Source: Lysobacter concretionis Ko07 = DSM 16239
GTDB taxonomy: Bacteria; Pseudomonadota; Gammaproteobacteria; Xanthomonadales; Xanthomonadaceae
Direction: 5' to 3'
NCBI RefSeq assembly: GCF_000768345.1
Contig: NZ_AVPS01000001.1
Location: forward strand, 310,001 to 374,000
DNA: 64,000 nucleotides
In this document: in pieces, positions 43,885 to 53,661 of the stretch
Layout of the letters: every line of letters begins with the position of its first letter
Numbering within the stretch: the first letter of the stretch is position 1
Notes under the pieces: generated by a model
Database searches by the model: none
Told to the model about the DNA's origin: nothing
Seen by the model: only the letters and a program-made list of their open reading frames with translations
Program-made: the position numbers and the translations under genes

Positions 43885-44919
43885 ATGCCCATCACCCCGC
43901 AAGAAGCCCTGCAACGCACGATCGAACACCGTGAGATCTTCCACGACGAGATGGTCGATCTGATGCGCATGATCATGCGCGGCGAGGTCAGCCCGATGAT
44001 GACCGCGGCGATCCTGACCGGCCTGCGGGTCAAGAAGGAGACCGTCGGCGAGATCGCCGGTGCGGCGCAGGTGATGCGCGAGTTCGCGCGCCCGGTCGAG
44101 GTCGCTGATCGCCGCCATCTGGTCGACATCGTCGGTACCGGTGGCGACGGCGCCAACACGTTCAACATCTCCACCGCGAGCACGTTCGTGATCGCCGCCG
44201 CCGGTGGCCGGGTCGCCAAGCACGGCGGCCGCAGCGTGTCGTCCAGGTCGGGCAGCGCGGATGCCCTCGAGGCGCTGGGCGCGGCGATCGAGCTGCAACC
44301 CGAACAGGTCGCCCAGTGCATCGCGCGCACCGGCATCGGCTTCATGTACGCGCCGCTGCACCACCCGGCGATGAAGGTGGTCGCTCCGGTGCGCCGCGAG
44401 ATGGGCGTGCGCACGCTGTTCAACATCCTCGGCCCGCTGACCAATCCGGCCGGCGCGCCGAACATCCTGATGGGCGTGTTCCATCCCGATCTGGTCGGCA
44501 TCCAGGTGCGGGTGCTCCAGGAGATGGGCGCGCAGCGGGCACTGGTGGTCTGGGGCCGCGATGGCATGGACGAGCTGTCGCTCGGCGCCGGTTCGCTGGT
44601 CGGCGAGCTGCGCGACGGCAAGGTGACCGAGTACGAACTGCACCCGGAAGACTTCGGCATCGCGATGTCGGCCAGCCGCAATCTCAAGGTCGATGGCCCG
44701 GAAGCCTCCATCGCGATGCTGCGTGAGGTGCTCGACAACCGCCCGGGACCGGCGCTGGACATCGTCGCCCTCAACGCCGGTGCCGCGCTGTACGTGGCCG
44801 GCGTCGCCGACAGCATCGCCGATGGCATCGGGCGCGCACGCGAGGCGATTGCCTCCGGCGCGGCGCGCGCCAGGCTGGACGGGTTCGTCGCCACCACGCG
44901 CGAACTCGCGGGACAATGA
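43885..44919 (+). CDS. trpD: Anthranilate phosphoribosyltransferase
   Basis: TrpD transfers the phosphoribosyl group of PRPP to anthranilate. The 344-residue protein shows [20 protein letters not shown] (PRPP and Mg binding), [32 protein letters not shown] and [16 protein letters not shown], all family signatures. ATG 43885 follows an AAAAA stretch without a strong ribosome site; the frame open to 43759 is repeat DNA. Confidence 0.95.
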   Translation: MPITPQEALQRTIEHREIFHDEMVDLMRMIMRGEVSPMMTAAILTGLRVKKETVGEIAGAAQVMREFARPVEVADRRHLVDIVGTGGDGANTFNISTASTFVIAAAGGRVAKHGGRSVSSRSGSADALEALGAAIELQPEQVAQCIARTGIGFMYAPLHHPAMKVVAPVRREMGVRTLFNILGPLTNPAGAPNILMGVFHPDLVGIQVRVLQEMGAQRALVVWGRDGMDELSLGAGSLVGELRDGKVTEYELHPEDFGIAMSASRNLKVDGPEASIAMLREVLDNRPGPALDIVALNAGAALYVAGVADSIADGIGRAREAIASGAARARLDGFVATTRELAGQ

Positions 44920-44980
44920 ATACCCATCGTCATTACCGCCTTCGCGGCAGCGACAGCACCACCGGAGCCAGCAACACGCA

Positions 44981-45772
44981 ATGACCGACATCCTGCAGAA
45001 GATCCTCGCCCGCAAGCACGAGGAGATCGACCAGCGCAGCAAGATCCGCTCGCTGGAAAGCGTGCGCGCCCGCGCCGGCAAGCAGCCGCCGACCCGCGGC
45101 TTCGTCGAGGCGATCAAGCGCCGGCACGCGGCGGGCGAGCCGGCGGTGATCGCCGAGATCAAGAAGGCCAGCCCGTCGAAGGGCCTGATCCGCAAGGACT
45201 TCGATCCGGCCGCGATCGCGCGCAGCTACCAAGCCGGCGGCGCGGCCTGCCTGTCGGTGCTCACCGACGTCGATTTCTTCCAGGGCAGCAACCGCTACCT
45301 GGGCGAGGCGCGCGAAGCCTGCCGCCTGCCGGTGCTGCGCAAGGACTTCATCGTCGATCCCTACCAGGTCTACGAGGCGCGCATGATCGGCGCGGACTGC
45401 ATCCTGCTGATCGTCGCCGCGCTGGAAGACGGGCCGATGGTGGAGATGGCCAACCTCGCCCACGAGCTGGGCATGGACGTGCTGATGGAAGTCCACGACA
45501 TCGACGAGCTGGAACGCGCGCTGCAGACCGACTGCGAGCTGGTCGGCATCAACAACCGCAACCTGCGGACCTTCGAGGTCTCGCTGGACACCACCATCGA
45601 GCTGAAGGCGGCGATCCCGGCCGACCGCATCGCGGTCACCGAAAGCGGCATCGCCACCCGTCCGGATGTCGCACGCCTGCGGGCGGCTGGGGTGGAGACA
45701 TTCCTGATCGGCGAGAGCTTCATGCGCGAAGCCGATCCGGGCGCCGCGCTGCAGCGGTTGTTCGCGCCATGA
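44981..45772 (+). CDS. trpC: Indole-3-glycerol phosphate synthase
   Basis: TrpC closes the indole ring of CdRP. The 263-residue TIM barrel has [31 protein letters not shown] (catalytic Lys), [46 protein letters not shown] and [15 protein letters not shown]. It is a stand-alone TrpC without the TrpF fusion seen in enterics. It follows trpD after 61 bases and overlaps the HAD gene by ATGA. Confidence 0.95.
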   Translation: MTDILQKILARKHEEIDQRSKIRSLESVRARAGKQPPTRGFVEAIKRRHAAGEPAVIAEIKKASPSKGLIRKDFDPAAIARSYQAGGAACLSVLTDVDFFQGSNRYLGEAREACRLPVLRKDFIVDPYQVYEARMIGADCILLIVAALEDGPMVEMANLAHELGMDVLMEVHDIDELERALQTDCELVGINNRNLRTFEVSLDTTIELKAAIPADRIAVTESGIATRPDVARLRAAGVETFLIGESFMREADPGAALQRLFAP

Positions 45773-46515
45773 GCGCGACCGGGCCGGCGGACCGGCCCCG
45801 CCCGTACCCGTCGGTGGACGAAGGTGCGCCGCTGGTGGTGTTCGACTTCGACCACACCCTGTACGACGGCGATTCCGGCAGCCACCTGTTCCGCTGGCTG
45901 ATCCAGCGCAGCTGGTGGCGGATGGTGCTGGCCCTGCTGATCGCACCGCTGTTCGGCCCGATGGTGGCGTTCCTGCCGACCCGGCGCGTGGGGATCTCGG
46001 GTTTCGTCTGGGCCGGCACCATCGGCCTGCATCGGCCGCGCGACCTCGATGCCGAGATCGACCGCTATGTCGCGTTGCACGGCGGGCAGATCCGCCCGCG
46101 CCTGCTGCCGATCGCGCTGGATGTCCTGCACCGCCATCGCGAGGCCGGCGACCGGGTCGTCGTCGCCACCGGCGCGCCGCCGGAACTCGCGCGAGCGATC
46201 CTCGCCTTCGTCGCCCACCAGGACGTGCCGGTGGTCGGCACCCAGGTCGGCCCGCGGCTGGGCGGCATCGGCGCCACCCGCCACTGCCATTACGAGATGA
46301 AGATGACGATGCTGCGCGAGGCCGGGTTCACCGCCCCCGTCGCGATCGCCTATTCCGACAGCAGCGCCGACCTGCCGCTGCTGCTGGCCGCGCGCAAACC
46401 GGTGGTGGTGAACCCGAAAGCGGGCCGGGTCGCGATGTTCCGCAAGGTGCTGCCCGCCGGTACGCCGATCCTCAACTGGGGCTGCGCGGGCCGGGCCGGC
46501 GAGCCGGTGGCGTAG
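45769..46515 (+). CDS. HAD-IB family phosphatase coupled to trpC
   Basis: The 248-residue SerB-like hydrolase has motif [18 protein letters not shown] with nucleophile Asp, motif [11 protein letters not shown], the Lys in [10 protein letters not shown] and motif [18 protein letters not shown]. Hydrophobic residues around 60-90 ([18 protein letters not shown]) may touch the membrane. The start overlaps the trpC stop, so it is the last gene of the trp operon; what it dephosphorylates is unknown. The phosphoserine-phosphatase resemblance is noted, but serine supply for tryptophan synthesis is only speculation. Confidence 0.82.
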   Translation: MSATGPADRPRPYPSVDEGAPLVVFDFDHTLYDGDSGSHLFRWLIQRSWWRMVLALLIAPLFGPMVAFLPTRRVGISGFVWAGTIGLHRPRDLDAEIDRYVALHGGQIRPRLLPIALDVLHRHREAGDRVVVATGAPPELARAILAFVAHQDVPVVGTQVGPRLGGIGATRHCHYEMKMTMLREAGFTAPVAIAYSDSSADLPLLLAARKPVVVNPKAGRVAMFRKVLPAGTPILNWGCAGRAGEPVA

Positions 46516-46546
46516 GCGGGCGATCCGGCGCCGAATCGAGAGCCGT

Positions 46547-46625
46547 CGTAGGAGCGACGTAAGTCGCGATCGTGGAGCCGGCGCAGGCGAATCACTATCC
46601 AATCGCGACCCACGTCGCTCCTGCC
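46547..46625. repeat. GTAGGAGCGAC-type palindromic repeat pair
   Basis: A forward arm (46547-46571) and an inverted arm (46602-46625) of the dispersed family flank about 30 bases. It lies between convergent HAD phosphatase and clp genes. Confidence 0.7.
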
Positions 46626-46668
46626 AGAGCCAAGGCAGGCTCGCATCAGCGCGAGTGGGGACCGCAAA

Positions 46669-46701
46669 CAAAACGGGCGACCCGAAGGCCGCCCGTCTTT
46701 G
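46669..46701. terminator. Terminator between HAD phosphatase and clp
   Basis: ACGGGCG pairs with CGCCCGT across a 10-base loop, extended by CAAA on the left and TTTG on the right, so it can act on both convergent transcripts. Confidence 0.65.
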
Positions 46702-46726
46702 TTGCTGCCGGTAGCCGTCGCCGACG

Positions 46727-47416
46727 TCAGCGTGTGCCGTACAACACCACGGTCTTGCCGCGGGCATGCAGCTTGCCGTCGGCCTGCAGTTTCTTCAGCA
46801 CGCGGCCGGCCATCTCGCGCGAGCAGCCGACCAGGCGCGACAGTTCCTGCCGCGATACCCGCAACTGGGTGCCATCGGGATGGCTCATCGCCTCGGGTTC
46901 GCGCGCCAGGTCGTGCAGGGCGCGGGTGATGCGGTCGGTGACGTCGAGGAATGCCAAGCGGCCGGCCTTGCGGCTGGTGTCGAGCAGGCGCTGGGAAATC
47001 TGCGCGGCGATCGAGTACAGCAGTTTGGGAGCGTCCGGTGCCAGGCGCGACAGCATCAGGTCGTACAGGCGCTCGTGGCCGATCTCCGCCAGTTCGCATG
47101 GCGTGCGCGTACGCAGGATCACCTCGCGCTGGTCGCTCTCGACAAACAGGCCCAGTTCGCCGACGAACTCGCCGGGGCCGAAGTAGCCCAGTACCAGTTC
47201 GCGGTCATCGTCCTCCTCGGTGATGATGCTGACCGAGCCCGACACCACGTAGTACAGCGTGCTGGCGGGATCGCCCGGCCGGAACACGTCCGTGCGCGAC
47301 GGGTAACGCCGACGGTGGCAGTGGGCGAGGAAGCGTTCAATCGTTGCGCCATCGGGCATCAACGGGCTGTTGGTTCGGCGCAGTACAGTCAAGGTATCTA
47401 CCTGGGTGGCTGACAT
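46727..47416 (-). CDS. clp: Clp, Crp-like global regulator
   Basis: The 229-residue protein has a cyclic-nucleotide-binding fold (FRPGDPASTLYYVVSGSVSI and FGPGEFVGELGLF) and a Crp winged helix (VSRQELSRLVGCSREMAGRV). It matches Clp of xanthomonads, which regulates virulence, exoenzymes and exopolysaccharide and whose DNA binding is relieved by cyclic di-GMP rather than activated by cAMP (family knowledge). The position next to trpC and divergent from speD is also as in Xanthomonas. ATG 47416 is used. Confidence 0.92.
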   Translation of the reverse strand: MSATQVDTLTVLRRTNSPLMPDGATIERFLAHCHRRRYPSRTDVFRPGDPASTLYYVVSGSVSIITEEDDDRELVLGYFGPGEFVGELGLFVESDQREVILRTRTPCELAEIGHERLYDLMLSRLAPDAPKLLYSIAAQISQRLLDTSRKAGRLAFLDVTDRITRALHDLAREPEAMSHPDGTQLRVSRQELSRLVGCSREMAGRVLKKLQADGKLHARGKTVVLYGTR

Positions 47417-47554
47417 GGCAGTGGTTAAGGTTATTCAGGAAGCTTAGGGTGAAGTGGCGTTGAGAGGCAAACTTTGCCCTCTGGTGGCACCGGTGGAGGC
47501 GATTTTGCGACGCGCGCCCGGCGGGCCGCATTTTCAACCCGTCGCCAATTGCCG

Positions 47555-47560
47555 CATAAT
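47555..47560 (+). promoter_or_regulatory. Probable -10 element of speD
   Basis: CATAAT stands 33 bases before the GTG start of speD in the 177-base divergent gap with clp. No clear -35 is seen. Confidence 0.35.
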
Positions 47561-47593
47561 CGCGCCCTCTCGCCATGTCCGGATAAAAGCATA

Positions 47594-48385
47594 GTGGTCA
47601 AGCCGTTGCCGCGCCTGAGGTTGCAGGGTTTCAACAACCTCACCAAAGCGCTCTCGTTCAACATCTATGACGTCAGTTTTGCCGCCTCGGAAGAGGAGCG
47701 GCAACGCTACATCGAGTACATCGACGAGGAGTACAACGCCGATCGCCTGACCCAGATCCTGACGGATGTGGCGGACATCATCGGTGCCAACATCCTCAAC
47801 ATCGCGCGTCAGGACTACGACCCGCAGGGGGCGTCGGTGACGATCCTGATCTCCGAGGAGCCGGTGATCGACAAGTCAGATGCCAAGGGCGTGATCTCCG
47901 AGGCGGTGGTCGCGCACATGGACAAGTCGCACATCACCGTGCACACGTATCCGGAGACGCATCCCGACAGCGGCATCGCGACCTTCCGCGCTGACATCGA
48001 CGTGGCGACCTGCGGCGTGATCTCGCCGCTGAAGGCATTGAACTACCTGATCGAGAGCCTGGAATCCGACATCGTGGTGATGGACTACCGGGTGCGCGGC
48101 TTCACCCGCGACATCAAGGGCAAGAAGCACTACATCGATCACCGGATCAACTCGATCCAGGACTACCTGGCCAAGAACATCAAGGCCCGCTACGAGATGC
48201 TCGACGTCAACGTCTACCAGGAAAACATCTTCCACACCAAGATGCATCTGAAGGACTTCGACCTGGACCAGTACCTGTTCGAGGAGAAGGCGCGCAACCT
48301 GTCGTTCAAGGAGCGCATGAAGATCGAGGCGCGGCTCAAGCGCGAGATCGAGGAGCTGTACCACGGGCGCAACCTGGTCGACTGA
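47594..48385 (+). CDS. speD: S-adenosylmethionine decarboxylase proenzyme
   Basis: SpeD supplies the aminopropyl donor for spermidine. The 263-residue protein is of the Escherichia coli type: [20 protein letters not shown] contains the self-cleavage site Lys111-Ser112, where Ser becomes the pyruvoyl group, followed by [20 protein letters not shown] and [20 protein letters not shown]. The GTG at 47594 ([10 protein letters not shown] as translated) places the cleavage Ser at exactly 112, the Escherichia coli position, which supports this start over the longer frame from 47474. A terminator follows. Confidence 0.93.
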   Translation: MVKPLPRLRLQGFNNLTKALSFNIYDVSFAASEEERQRYIEYIDEEYNADRLTQILTDVADIIGANILNIARQDYDPQGASVTILISEEPVIDKSDAKGVISEAVVAHMDKSHITVHTYPETHPDSGIATFRADIDVATCGVISPLKALNYLIESLESDIVVMDYRVRGFTRDIKGKKHYIDHRINSIQDYLAKNIKARYEMLDVNVYQENIFHTKMHLKDFDLDQYLFEEKARNLSFKERMKIEARLKREIEELYHGRNLVD

Positions 48386-48414
48386 GCAGGCCGCCAGGCT
48401 CCAGGCACACACAC

Positions 48415-48446
48415 GAAGCGCCGGCAATCCCGGCGCTTCTGCTTTT
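48415..48446 (+). terminator. Terminator of speD
   Basis: Stem GAAGCGCCGG with its complement across CAATC, followed by TGCTTTT. Confidence 0.75.
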
Positions 48447-48485
48447 CTGCGACCCGGTGCTCAATGATCCGGCACAGGCGTGGGG

Positions 48486-48619
48486 TTGCGGAGACGGAAG
48501 CGGGCCCGCGCAGGCATTGCTCCAGCCTCCGTCGGCGCAATCCTGCGCCGAGTCGGCCGCCGGCCATTCATGGCCGGCTGTTACGCAATACCTGCACGGG
48601 CCCGCTTCCTCCGTCGCAA
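48486..48619. repeat. MITE-like element with nested hairpins
   Basis: Imperfect inverted repeats of about 35 bases (48486-48520 and 48584-48619, both with GGAAGCGGGCCCG at the centre) enclose two smaller perfect hairpins, CGGCGCA/TGCGCCG (48533-48550) and GCCGGCCAT/ATGGCCGGC (48559-48578). Folded as RNA or single-stranded DNA it makes a long stem with two branches. It is non-coding and lies between speD and coq7. Confidence 0.7.
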
Positions 48620-48641
48620 TCTGGAGGGCTGCGGGTGCGAC

Positions 48642-49283
48642 TTACACCCGATAGGCGATCGTTTTCATCAGCTTCGATGCGCCGGCCATGAGGGTGGGGA
48701 TCGGTGGCGGCAGGATCCGCGCGCCGGCGGCTTCGGCGTTGTCGGCGTGGCGGGCTTCGTCGGCCTTCATCACCTGCAGGATCGCGCGGCTGCGGGCGTC
48801 GGCCGGCGGCAGGGACTGCAGGTGCTCGTCGATATGCGCCTCGACCTGGCGCTCGGTCTCGACCACGAATCCCAGGTTCCAGCCATCACCGCGCAATCCC
48901 GCCAGCACGCCGATGGCGTAGCTGCCGCCGTACCACAGCGGGTTGAGCAGGCTGGGACGGTCGTCGAGCTCGCGCAGGCGGTCGGCGCACCAGGCCAGGT
49001 GGTCGGTCTCTTCCTGCGCGGCTTCCAGCAGGTGGGCGCGGGTGGCCTCGTCCCGGGCCACGGCGGCCTGGCCGCAATACAGCGCCTGTGCGCAGACCTC
49101 GCCGACGTGGTTGACCCGCATCAGGCCGGCGGCGTGGCGGCGCTCCGCGCCTTCGAGCACGACGTCGGGTTCGGCGAGGCCGGGATTGGGCCGCATCGCC
49201 GGCGGCGTGCCGAACACGGTTTCCAGTGCGCGTTGGGTTTCGTCAATAAAGCGGTCCAGGGCGGTCAGGCGGCGTGCGTTCAT
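48642..49283 (-). CDS. coq7: Ubiquinone 5-hydroxylase Coq7 (DMQ monooxygenase)
   Basis: Coq7 hydroxylates demethoxyubiquinone in the last ring hydroxylation of ubiquinone synthesis. The 213-residue di-iron protein has the ligand motifs [22 protein letters not shown] (ExxH) and [11 protein letters not shown] (ExxH), plus [14 protein letters not shown] 49283 ([15 protein letters not shown]) is the family start; the upstream extension to 49361 is Arg/Pro-rich and not conserved-looking. Many gammaproteobacteria use UbiF instead. Confidence 0.9.
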   Translation of the reverse strand: MNARRLTALDRFIDETQRALETVFGTPPAMRPNPGLAEPDVVLEGAERRHAAGLMRVNHVGEVCAQALYCGQAAVARDEATRAHLLEAAQEETDHLAWCADRLRELDDRPSLLNPLWYGGSYAIGVLAGLRGDGWNLGFVVETERQVEAHIDEHLQSLPPADARSRAILQVMKADEARHADNAEAAGARILPPPIPTLMAGASKLMKTIAYRV

Positions 49284-49447
49284 GCGGTCGATTCCAGTGG
49301 GGGCGGGCGGTGGGGATTTTGCTCGTCGTCTTCGCGATGGCGGGATCCATGGACGTTGCATCCGGGCACTTCACTTCCCCGGATGATCAGCCCTTTGCGC
49401 CGTTGTGGAGCGCTTCCGGCCTTCACGGGCTGACGAGTGAGCATTTG

Positions 49448-50650
49448 TCACGGGGCATCACGCTGGCGGGCTGGGGTTGTGACATTGCCCGGCGCGGCCA
49501 GCGCCTCGGCCAGGAACACCAGCGGATGCTGCACGTCCAGCGCGGTGCCGCCGGCCAGGTGCAACCGGCAACCGATGTTGGCGCTGAGCAGCCGGGTGGC
49601 ACCGCTGGCGGCCAGTTGGGCCACCAGCGGTTCACGGTACGACGCGGCGCGCCCGGGATCGGTCAGCATCTGGCTGCCGGCCGCCCCGCAGCAGCCATAG
49701 CCGGCGTCGATCTCGACCACCACCAGTCCCGGCACCCGCGCCAGCAGGCGTCGCAGCGCGGGCACGGTTCCAACCACGTTGCGCTGGGTGCAGGGAAGGT
49801 GCAGGGCGATACGTTCGCGGCGTTCGAGAAACGTCAATTGCTCCCGGTGCCGGTCGAGGAATGCCAGCGCGTCCACGGCCGATCCATCCAGCGCGCCGGC
49901 GACCGATTCGTGGCAGCCGCTGGCCAGGGTCAGCACCTGCCGGTATCCGGCAAAGGCCGCGTGGTTGATCGCCGCCAGCCGCGAGGCCTGGTCGAGGTTG
50001 CCGGCGTGGGCATGGATCGCACCACAACACGTCTGCCCCGCAGGCATCACCAGTTCGACGGACAGCGCCGAGCAGAGCCGGCCCAGCGCGGCGCGGGCAT
50101 CCGCTTCGTACGCGCCCGCGACGCAGCCGACGAACACGGCGGTTGGCGTGCCGCCATCGTGCTGCCGGATGCCGGCCAAAGAGGCGGGGGCCGAAACGGA
50201 CGGGCCGGGGCGCGGCGGACGCGGCAATCCCCGCAGCCTGGCCGGAAGCAGGCGGTACGCGCGCCGGTAGAGGCCGAGCAGGCCGGTCAGCAGCCGCGGC
50301 CGCGCGGTGAGTGCTTCGAGTGCGCGTTGCAACAGTCCGGCGCCGCGCCGCGCGCGTTGACGCCCGCGCGCGCTGATCAGCAGTGCGCCATACTCCACGC
50401 CCGCCGGGCAGACGGCTTCGCAGCTCCGACAGCCCAGGCAGTGATCCAGATGCGCATCGCCCACCGGACCCGGCTCGATCGTGTCCAGTGCCCAGGCGCG
50501 GGCGAGGGCGATCCGGCCGCGCGGGGATTCCGCTTCCACCCGGTCATGGCCGTAGGTCGGGCACACCGGCAGGCACAGCCCGCATTGCACGCAGCGATCG
50601 GCCAGGGCAACCAGTGGATCCACGGCGGTCGGTCGGGTAGCGGCGGGCAT
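49448..50650 (-). CDS. glcF: Glycolate oxidase iron-sulfur subunit-like protein
   Basis: The 400-residue protein has two 4Fe-4S motifs ([15 protein letters not shown] and [12 protein letters not shown]) followed by two CCG-type domains ([14 protein letters not shown] and [10 protein letters not shown]) and the paired SGCHESV and [10 protein letters not shown]. This is the GlcF layout; GlcF acts with FAD subunits GlcD and GlcE to oxidise glycolate. No glcD or glcE is in the window, so it may work with subunits elsewhere or with another dehydrogenase. It runs in the same direction as coq7, 164 bases upstream. Confidence 0.82.
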   Translation of the reverse strand: MPAATRPTAVDPLVALADRCVQCGLCLPVCPTYGHDRVEAESPRGRIALARAWALDTIEPGPVGDAHLDHCLGCRSCEAVCPAGVEYGALLISARGRQRARRGAGLLQRALEALTARPRLLTGLLGLYRRAYRLLPARLRGLPRPPRPGPSVSAPASLAGIRQHDGGTPTAVFVGCVAGAYEADARAALGRLCSALSVELVMPAGQTCCGAIHAHAGNLDQASRLAAINHAAFAGYRQVLTLASGCHESVAGALDGSAVDALAFLDRHREQLTFLERRERIALHLPCTQRNVVGTVPALRRLLARVPGLVVVEIDAGYGCCGAAGSQMLTDPGRAASYREPLVAQLAASGATRLLSANIGCRLHLAGGTALDVQHPLVFLAEALAAPGNVTTPARQRDAP

Positions 50651-50682
50651 GGAAGGGATGTTACCATTCGCGATTCAGTGGC

Positions 50683-50711
50683 TTGCGGAGCTCTGCGGGG
50701 CCCGCTATCAT
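50683..50711 (+). promoter_or_regulatory. Promoter of rplM-rpsI
   Basis: TTGCGG (50683-50688), a 17-base spacer and TATCAT (50706-50711) make a good sigma-70 promoter. It leaves a leader of about 100 bases before rplM, where L13 autoregulation could act. Confidence 0.6.
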
Positions 50712-50820
50712 TTCGCCTCTTTCGTTCCGCAGATCACAACGCGCGGCAAAATTCCGGCGTCGACCCTCATTGGGAAGACAGCGGAATCAGCCCGGCCAGG
50801 TACCCATAAGAAGCCCAGTC

Positions 50821-51249
50821 ATGAAGACTTTCACCGCCAAGAACGAGACCGTCCAGCGTGACTGGTACGTCGTCGATGCCGCCGGCAAGACCCTCGGCCG
50901 CCTTTCCGCCGAACTCGCCCGCCGCCTGCGTGGCAAGCACAAGCCCGTGTACACCCCGCACGTCGATACCGGCGACTACCTGGTCGTCATCAACGCCGAG
51001 AAGATCGTGGTGACCGGCAACAAGCTGGCCGACAAGAAGTACCACCGCTTCACCGGCTACATCGGCAACCTGAAGACCGAGACCCTCGGCCAGGCGCTTG
51101 AGCGCCATCCGGAGCGTGTCATCGAGACCGCGGTCAAGGGCATGCTGCCGAAGAATCCGCTCGGCCGCGCCATGTACCGCAAGCTCAAGGTCTACGCAGG
51201 CCCCGAGCATCCGCACACCGCCCAGCAGCCGCAGCCGCTGGATATTTAA
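50821..51249 (+). CDS. rplM: 50S ribosomal protein L13
   Basis: The 142-residue protein has standard length and the signatures [58 protein letters not shown] and [20 protein letters not shown]. It is followed 11 bases later by rpsI, the universal pair. In Escherichia coli L13 represses its own operon through the leader. Confidence 0.98.
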   Translation: MKTFTAKNETVQRDWYVVDAAGKTLGRLSAELARRLRGKHKPVYTPHVDTGDYLVVINAEKIVVTGNKLADKKYHRFTGYIGNLKTETLGQALERHPERVIETAVKGMLPKNPLGRAMYRKLKVYAGPEHPHTAQQPQPLDI

Positions 51250-51260
51250 GGTCAACTGAC

Positions 51261-51653
51261 ATGGCAATCCAGCAGAACTACGGCACCGGCCGCCGCAAGT
51301 CCTCCACCGCCCGCGTGTACCTGCGCAAGGGCGAAGGCAACATCACCATCAACAAGCGTTCGATCGAGGAGTTCTTCGGCCGCGAGACCGCGCGCATGAT
51401 CGTGCGCCAGCCGCTCGAGCTGACCCAGTCGACCGACAAGTTCGACGTCAATGTCACGGTTGCCGGCGGCGGCACCACCGGTCAGGCCGGCGCGATCCGC
51501 CTGGGCATCTCGCGCGCACTGGTCGAGTACGACGAGTCGCTCAAGAGCGAGCTGCGCAAGGCCGGTTTCATGACCCGCGATGCGCGCGAAGTCGAGCGCA
51601 AGAAGGTCGGTCTGCACAAGGCCCGTCGCGCCACCCAGTTCTCCAAGCGCTGA
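51261..51653 (+). CDS. rpsI: 30S ribosomal protein S9
   Basis: The 130-residue protein begins [20 protein letters not shown] and ends with the basic tail [10 protein letters not shown] that reaches into the ribosomal P site. RTVGG-type central residues ([18 protein letters not shown]) are as in other S9 proteins. It is cotranscribed with rplM. Confidence 0.98.
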   Translation: MAIQQNYGTGRRKSSTARVYLRKGEGNITINKRSIEEFFGRETARMIVRQPLELTQSTDKFDVNVTVAGGGTTGQAGAIRLGISRALVEYDESLKSELRKAGFMTRDAREVERKKVGLHKARRATQFSKR

Positions 51654-51664
51654 TACCACTGCGC

Positions 51665-51670
51665 TACAAT
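51665..51670 (+). promoter_or_regulatory. Probable -10 element of tRNA-Gln
   Basis: TACAAT ends 10 bases before the tRNA 5' end, the expected spacing for a start just upstream of the mature tRNA. It lies 12 bases after the rpsI stop. Confidence 0.5.
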
Positions 51671-51680
51671 CCGCTTCTAT

Positions 51681-51755
51681 AGCCCCGTCGCCAAGCGGTA
51701 AGGCACCTGACTCTGACTCAGGCATTCGGTGGTTCGAATCCATCCGGGGCTGCCA
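51681..51755 (+). tRNA. tRNA-Gln (anticodon CTG)
   Basis: Acceptor AGCCCCG pairs with CGGGGCT, discriminator G and encoded CCA follow, D-arm CCAAGCGGTAAGGC, anticodon stem CCTGA/TCAGG with loop CTCTGAC and anticodon CTG at 51713-51715, T-loop TTCGAAT. A perfect terminator follows six bases later. Confidence 0.96.
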
Positions 51756-51760
51756 AACCT

Positions 51761-51791
51761 CAAAAAACCCGTCTCCATGGCGGGTTTTTTG
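51761..51791 (+). terminator. Terminator after tRNA-Gln
   Basis: A perfect 11-bp stem CAAAAAACCCG with CGGGTTTTTTG and a 9-base loop, usable in both directions. Confidence 0.85.
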
Positions 51792-51856
51792 TTGCCTGCG
51801 TACAAGCGGTTACACTTGAAACCATTCGCGCCGAGGCGCTGCATACGGAGTTTTCA

Positions 51857-52843
51857 ATGAAGCTTGGTTCCCTCAAGGAAGGCGGCCGCGACGGCACGTT
51901 GATCGTGGTCGCGCGCGACCTGAGCCGGGCGGTGCGCGCCACCGGCATCGCCGATACGCTGCAGCAAGCGCTGGAGGACTGGTCGAACATCGCCCCGCGC
52001 CTCAACGCCTTGTCGGAAAAGCTCAATGCCGGTGATGTGGAAGGCGCCTTCACGCTGGATCCGGTCGCGCTGGCCGCGCCCTTGCCGCGCGCCTACGAGT
52101 TCGTCGACGGCAGCGCCTACCTGCCGCATGTCGAGCGCGTGCGCCGTGCGCGTGGCGCGCAGGTGCCGGAGAGTTTCTATACCGATCCGTTGATGTACCA
52201 GGGCGTGAGCGCAGGCTTCTATGGTCCGCGCGATCCCGTGCAGGTGCCCAGCGAGGAGTTCGGCATCGACCTGGAGGCCGAGCTGGTGGTCATCACCGAC
52301 GACGTGCCGATGGCGGTGTCGCCCGGGCAGGCGGCCGAGCACATCCAGCTGATCGGCCTGATCAACGACGTGTCGCTGCGCAACCTGATCCCGGGCGAGC
52401 TGGCCAAGGGGTTCGGCTTCCTGCAGTCCAAGCCGCGCTCCGCCCTGAGCCCGGTGTTCGTGACGCCCGACGAGCTGGGCGATGCCTGGCGCGACAGCAA
52501 GGTGCACCTGCCGATGCTGACCCACGTCAACGGCAAGTGGTTCGGCGCGCCCGAGGCGGGCGTCGACATGCAGTTCAACTTCGCCCAGCTGATCGCCCAT
52601 GCGGCCCGCACGCGGCCGTTGTCGGCCGGGGCGATTGTCGGATCGGGCACGATCGCCAACGAGGACACCAGCCTGGGGGCTTCATGCTTCGCCGAGCTGC
52701 GCACGGTGGAAACCCTGCGCGACGGCAAGCCGAGCACGCCGTTCATGAGCTTCGGTGATACCGTTCGCATCGAGATGCTGGATGCGCAGGGCAACAGCGT
52801 GTTCGGCGCCATCGAGCAGCGGATCGACCGCCACGGCAGCTGA
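51857..52843 (+). CDS. Fumarylacetoacetate hydrolase-family protein
   Basis: The 328-residue protein is of the FAH superfamily and, next to maiA, most likely performs the last step of tyrosine breakdown, splitting fumarylacetoacetate to fumarate and acetoacetate. Metal-site features are FGIDLEAELVVITDDVP (Glu-x-Glu then Asp), LIGLINDVSLRNLIPGELAK and the closing AGAIVGSGTIANEDTSLGAS with the conserved Gly-rich stretch. It is shorter than eukaryotic FAH (about 420). It follows the tRNA-Gln terminator and is 109 bases ahead of maiA. Confidence 0.85.
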   Translation: MKLGSLKEGGRDGTLIVVARDLSRAVRATGIADTLQQALEDWSNIAPRLNALSEKLNAGDVEGAFTLDPVALAAPLPRAYEFVDGSAYLPHVERVRRARGAQVPESFYTDPLMYQGVSAGFYGPRDPVQVPSEEFGIDLEAELVVITDDVPMAVSPGQAAEHIQLIGLINDVSLRNLIPGELAKGFGFLQSKPRSALSPVFVTPDELGDAWRDSKVHLPMLTHVNGKWFGAPEAGVDMQFNFAQLIAHAARTRPLSAGAIVGSGTIANEDTSLGASCFAELRTVETLRDGKPSTPFMSFGDTVRIEMLDAQGNSVFGAIEQRIDRHGS

Positions 52844-52952
52844 TATCCGGTGCACGCCCGCCGGCGGGGCGGTCGACAGGACAGGATTTCACTGGGCATG
52901 CAGGGTTCGGGCGAGGGGTGCAGCGGTGCAGGCAGGGCAGGGAAGGGAGCAG

Positions 52953-53618
52953 ATGGCCGATCAACTACAGCTGTACTCGTACTGGCGATCCAGCGCGGCG
53001 TTCCGCGTGCGCATCGGCCTGAACCTCAAGGGGCTGGTCTACGAGACGGTGCCGGTGCATCTGCTGCGCGACGGTGGCGAGCAGCACGCCGACGACTACC
53101 GCGAGCTCAATCCGCAGGAGCTGGTGCCGGTGCTCAAGCACGGTGAACGGGTGCTGCGGCAGTCGGTCGCGATCCTGGAGTACCTCGACGAGACCTGGCC
53201 GACGCCGCCGCTGCTGCCGGTCAGCGGCCGTGATCGCCAGCGGGTGCGGGCGCTGGCGCAGGCGGTGGCCTGCGACATCCACCCGCTCAACAACCTGCGC
53301 GTGCTGCAGTATTTCGACCGCACCTGGAACGTGCCCCAGCCGGAGCGCGACGAATGGGTGCGGCACTGGATCGTGGAGGGCTTTTCCGCGATCGAGGCGA
53401 CCTTGAACGACCACCCCGCCACCGGCGTGTTCTGCGAGGGCGACATCCCCGGCCTGGCCGATTGCTGCCTGATCCCGCAGGTCTACAACGCCCGCCGCTT
53501 CGCGGTCGACATGCGGCAGTTCCCGACCATTGCCCGGATCGAGCGCGCCTGCCTGGCCTTGCCGGCGTTCGACGCGGCGCGGCCGGAGATGCAGCCCGAC
53601 GCGCCGCCGGCGAACTGA
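52953..53618 (+). CDS. maiA: Maleylacetoacetate isomerase
   Basis: MaiA is a zeta-class glutathione transferase that isomerises maleylacetoacetate to fumarylacetoacetate. The 221-residue protein has LYSYWRSSAAFRVRIGLNLK (active-site Ser-Ser pair), the glutathione-binding LRQSVAILEYLDETWP and the C-terminal VFCEGDIPGLADCCLIPQVY. ATG 52953 has GGAAGGGAG upstream; the longer frame from 52755 is a shadow. It completes the tyrosine pathway started by hppD and hmgA elsewhere in the window. Confidence 0.93.
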   Translation: MADQLQLYSYWRSSAAFRVRIGLNLKGLVYETVPVHLLRDGGEQHADDYRELNPQELVPVLKHGERVLRQSVAILEYLDETWPTPPLLPVSGRDRQRVRALAQAVACDIHPLNNLRVLQYFDRTWNVPQPERDEWVRHWIVEGFSAIEATLNDHPATGVFCEGDIPGLADCCLIPQVYNARRFAVDMRQFPTIARIERACLALPAFDAARPEMQPDAPPAN

Positions 53619-53661
53619 GCGGCGGGCTGCGGCTAACGGGCGTCCTATCGATCCGTGCCCG

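Noticed and set aside
46550-46725. Small protein frame crossing the repeat before clp
   Set aside because: It spans repeat arms and a terminator and has no ribosome site.
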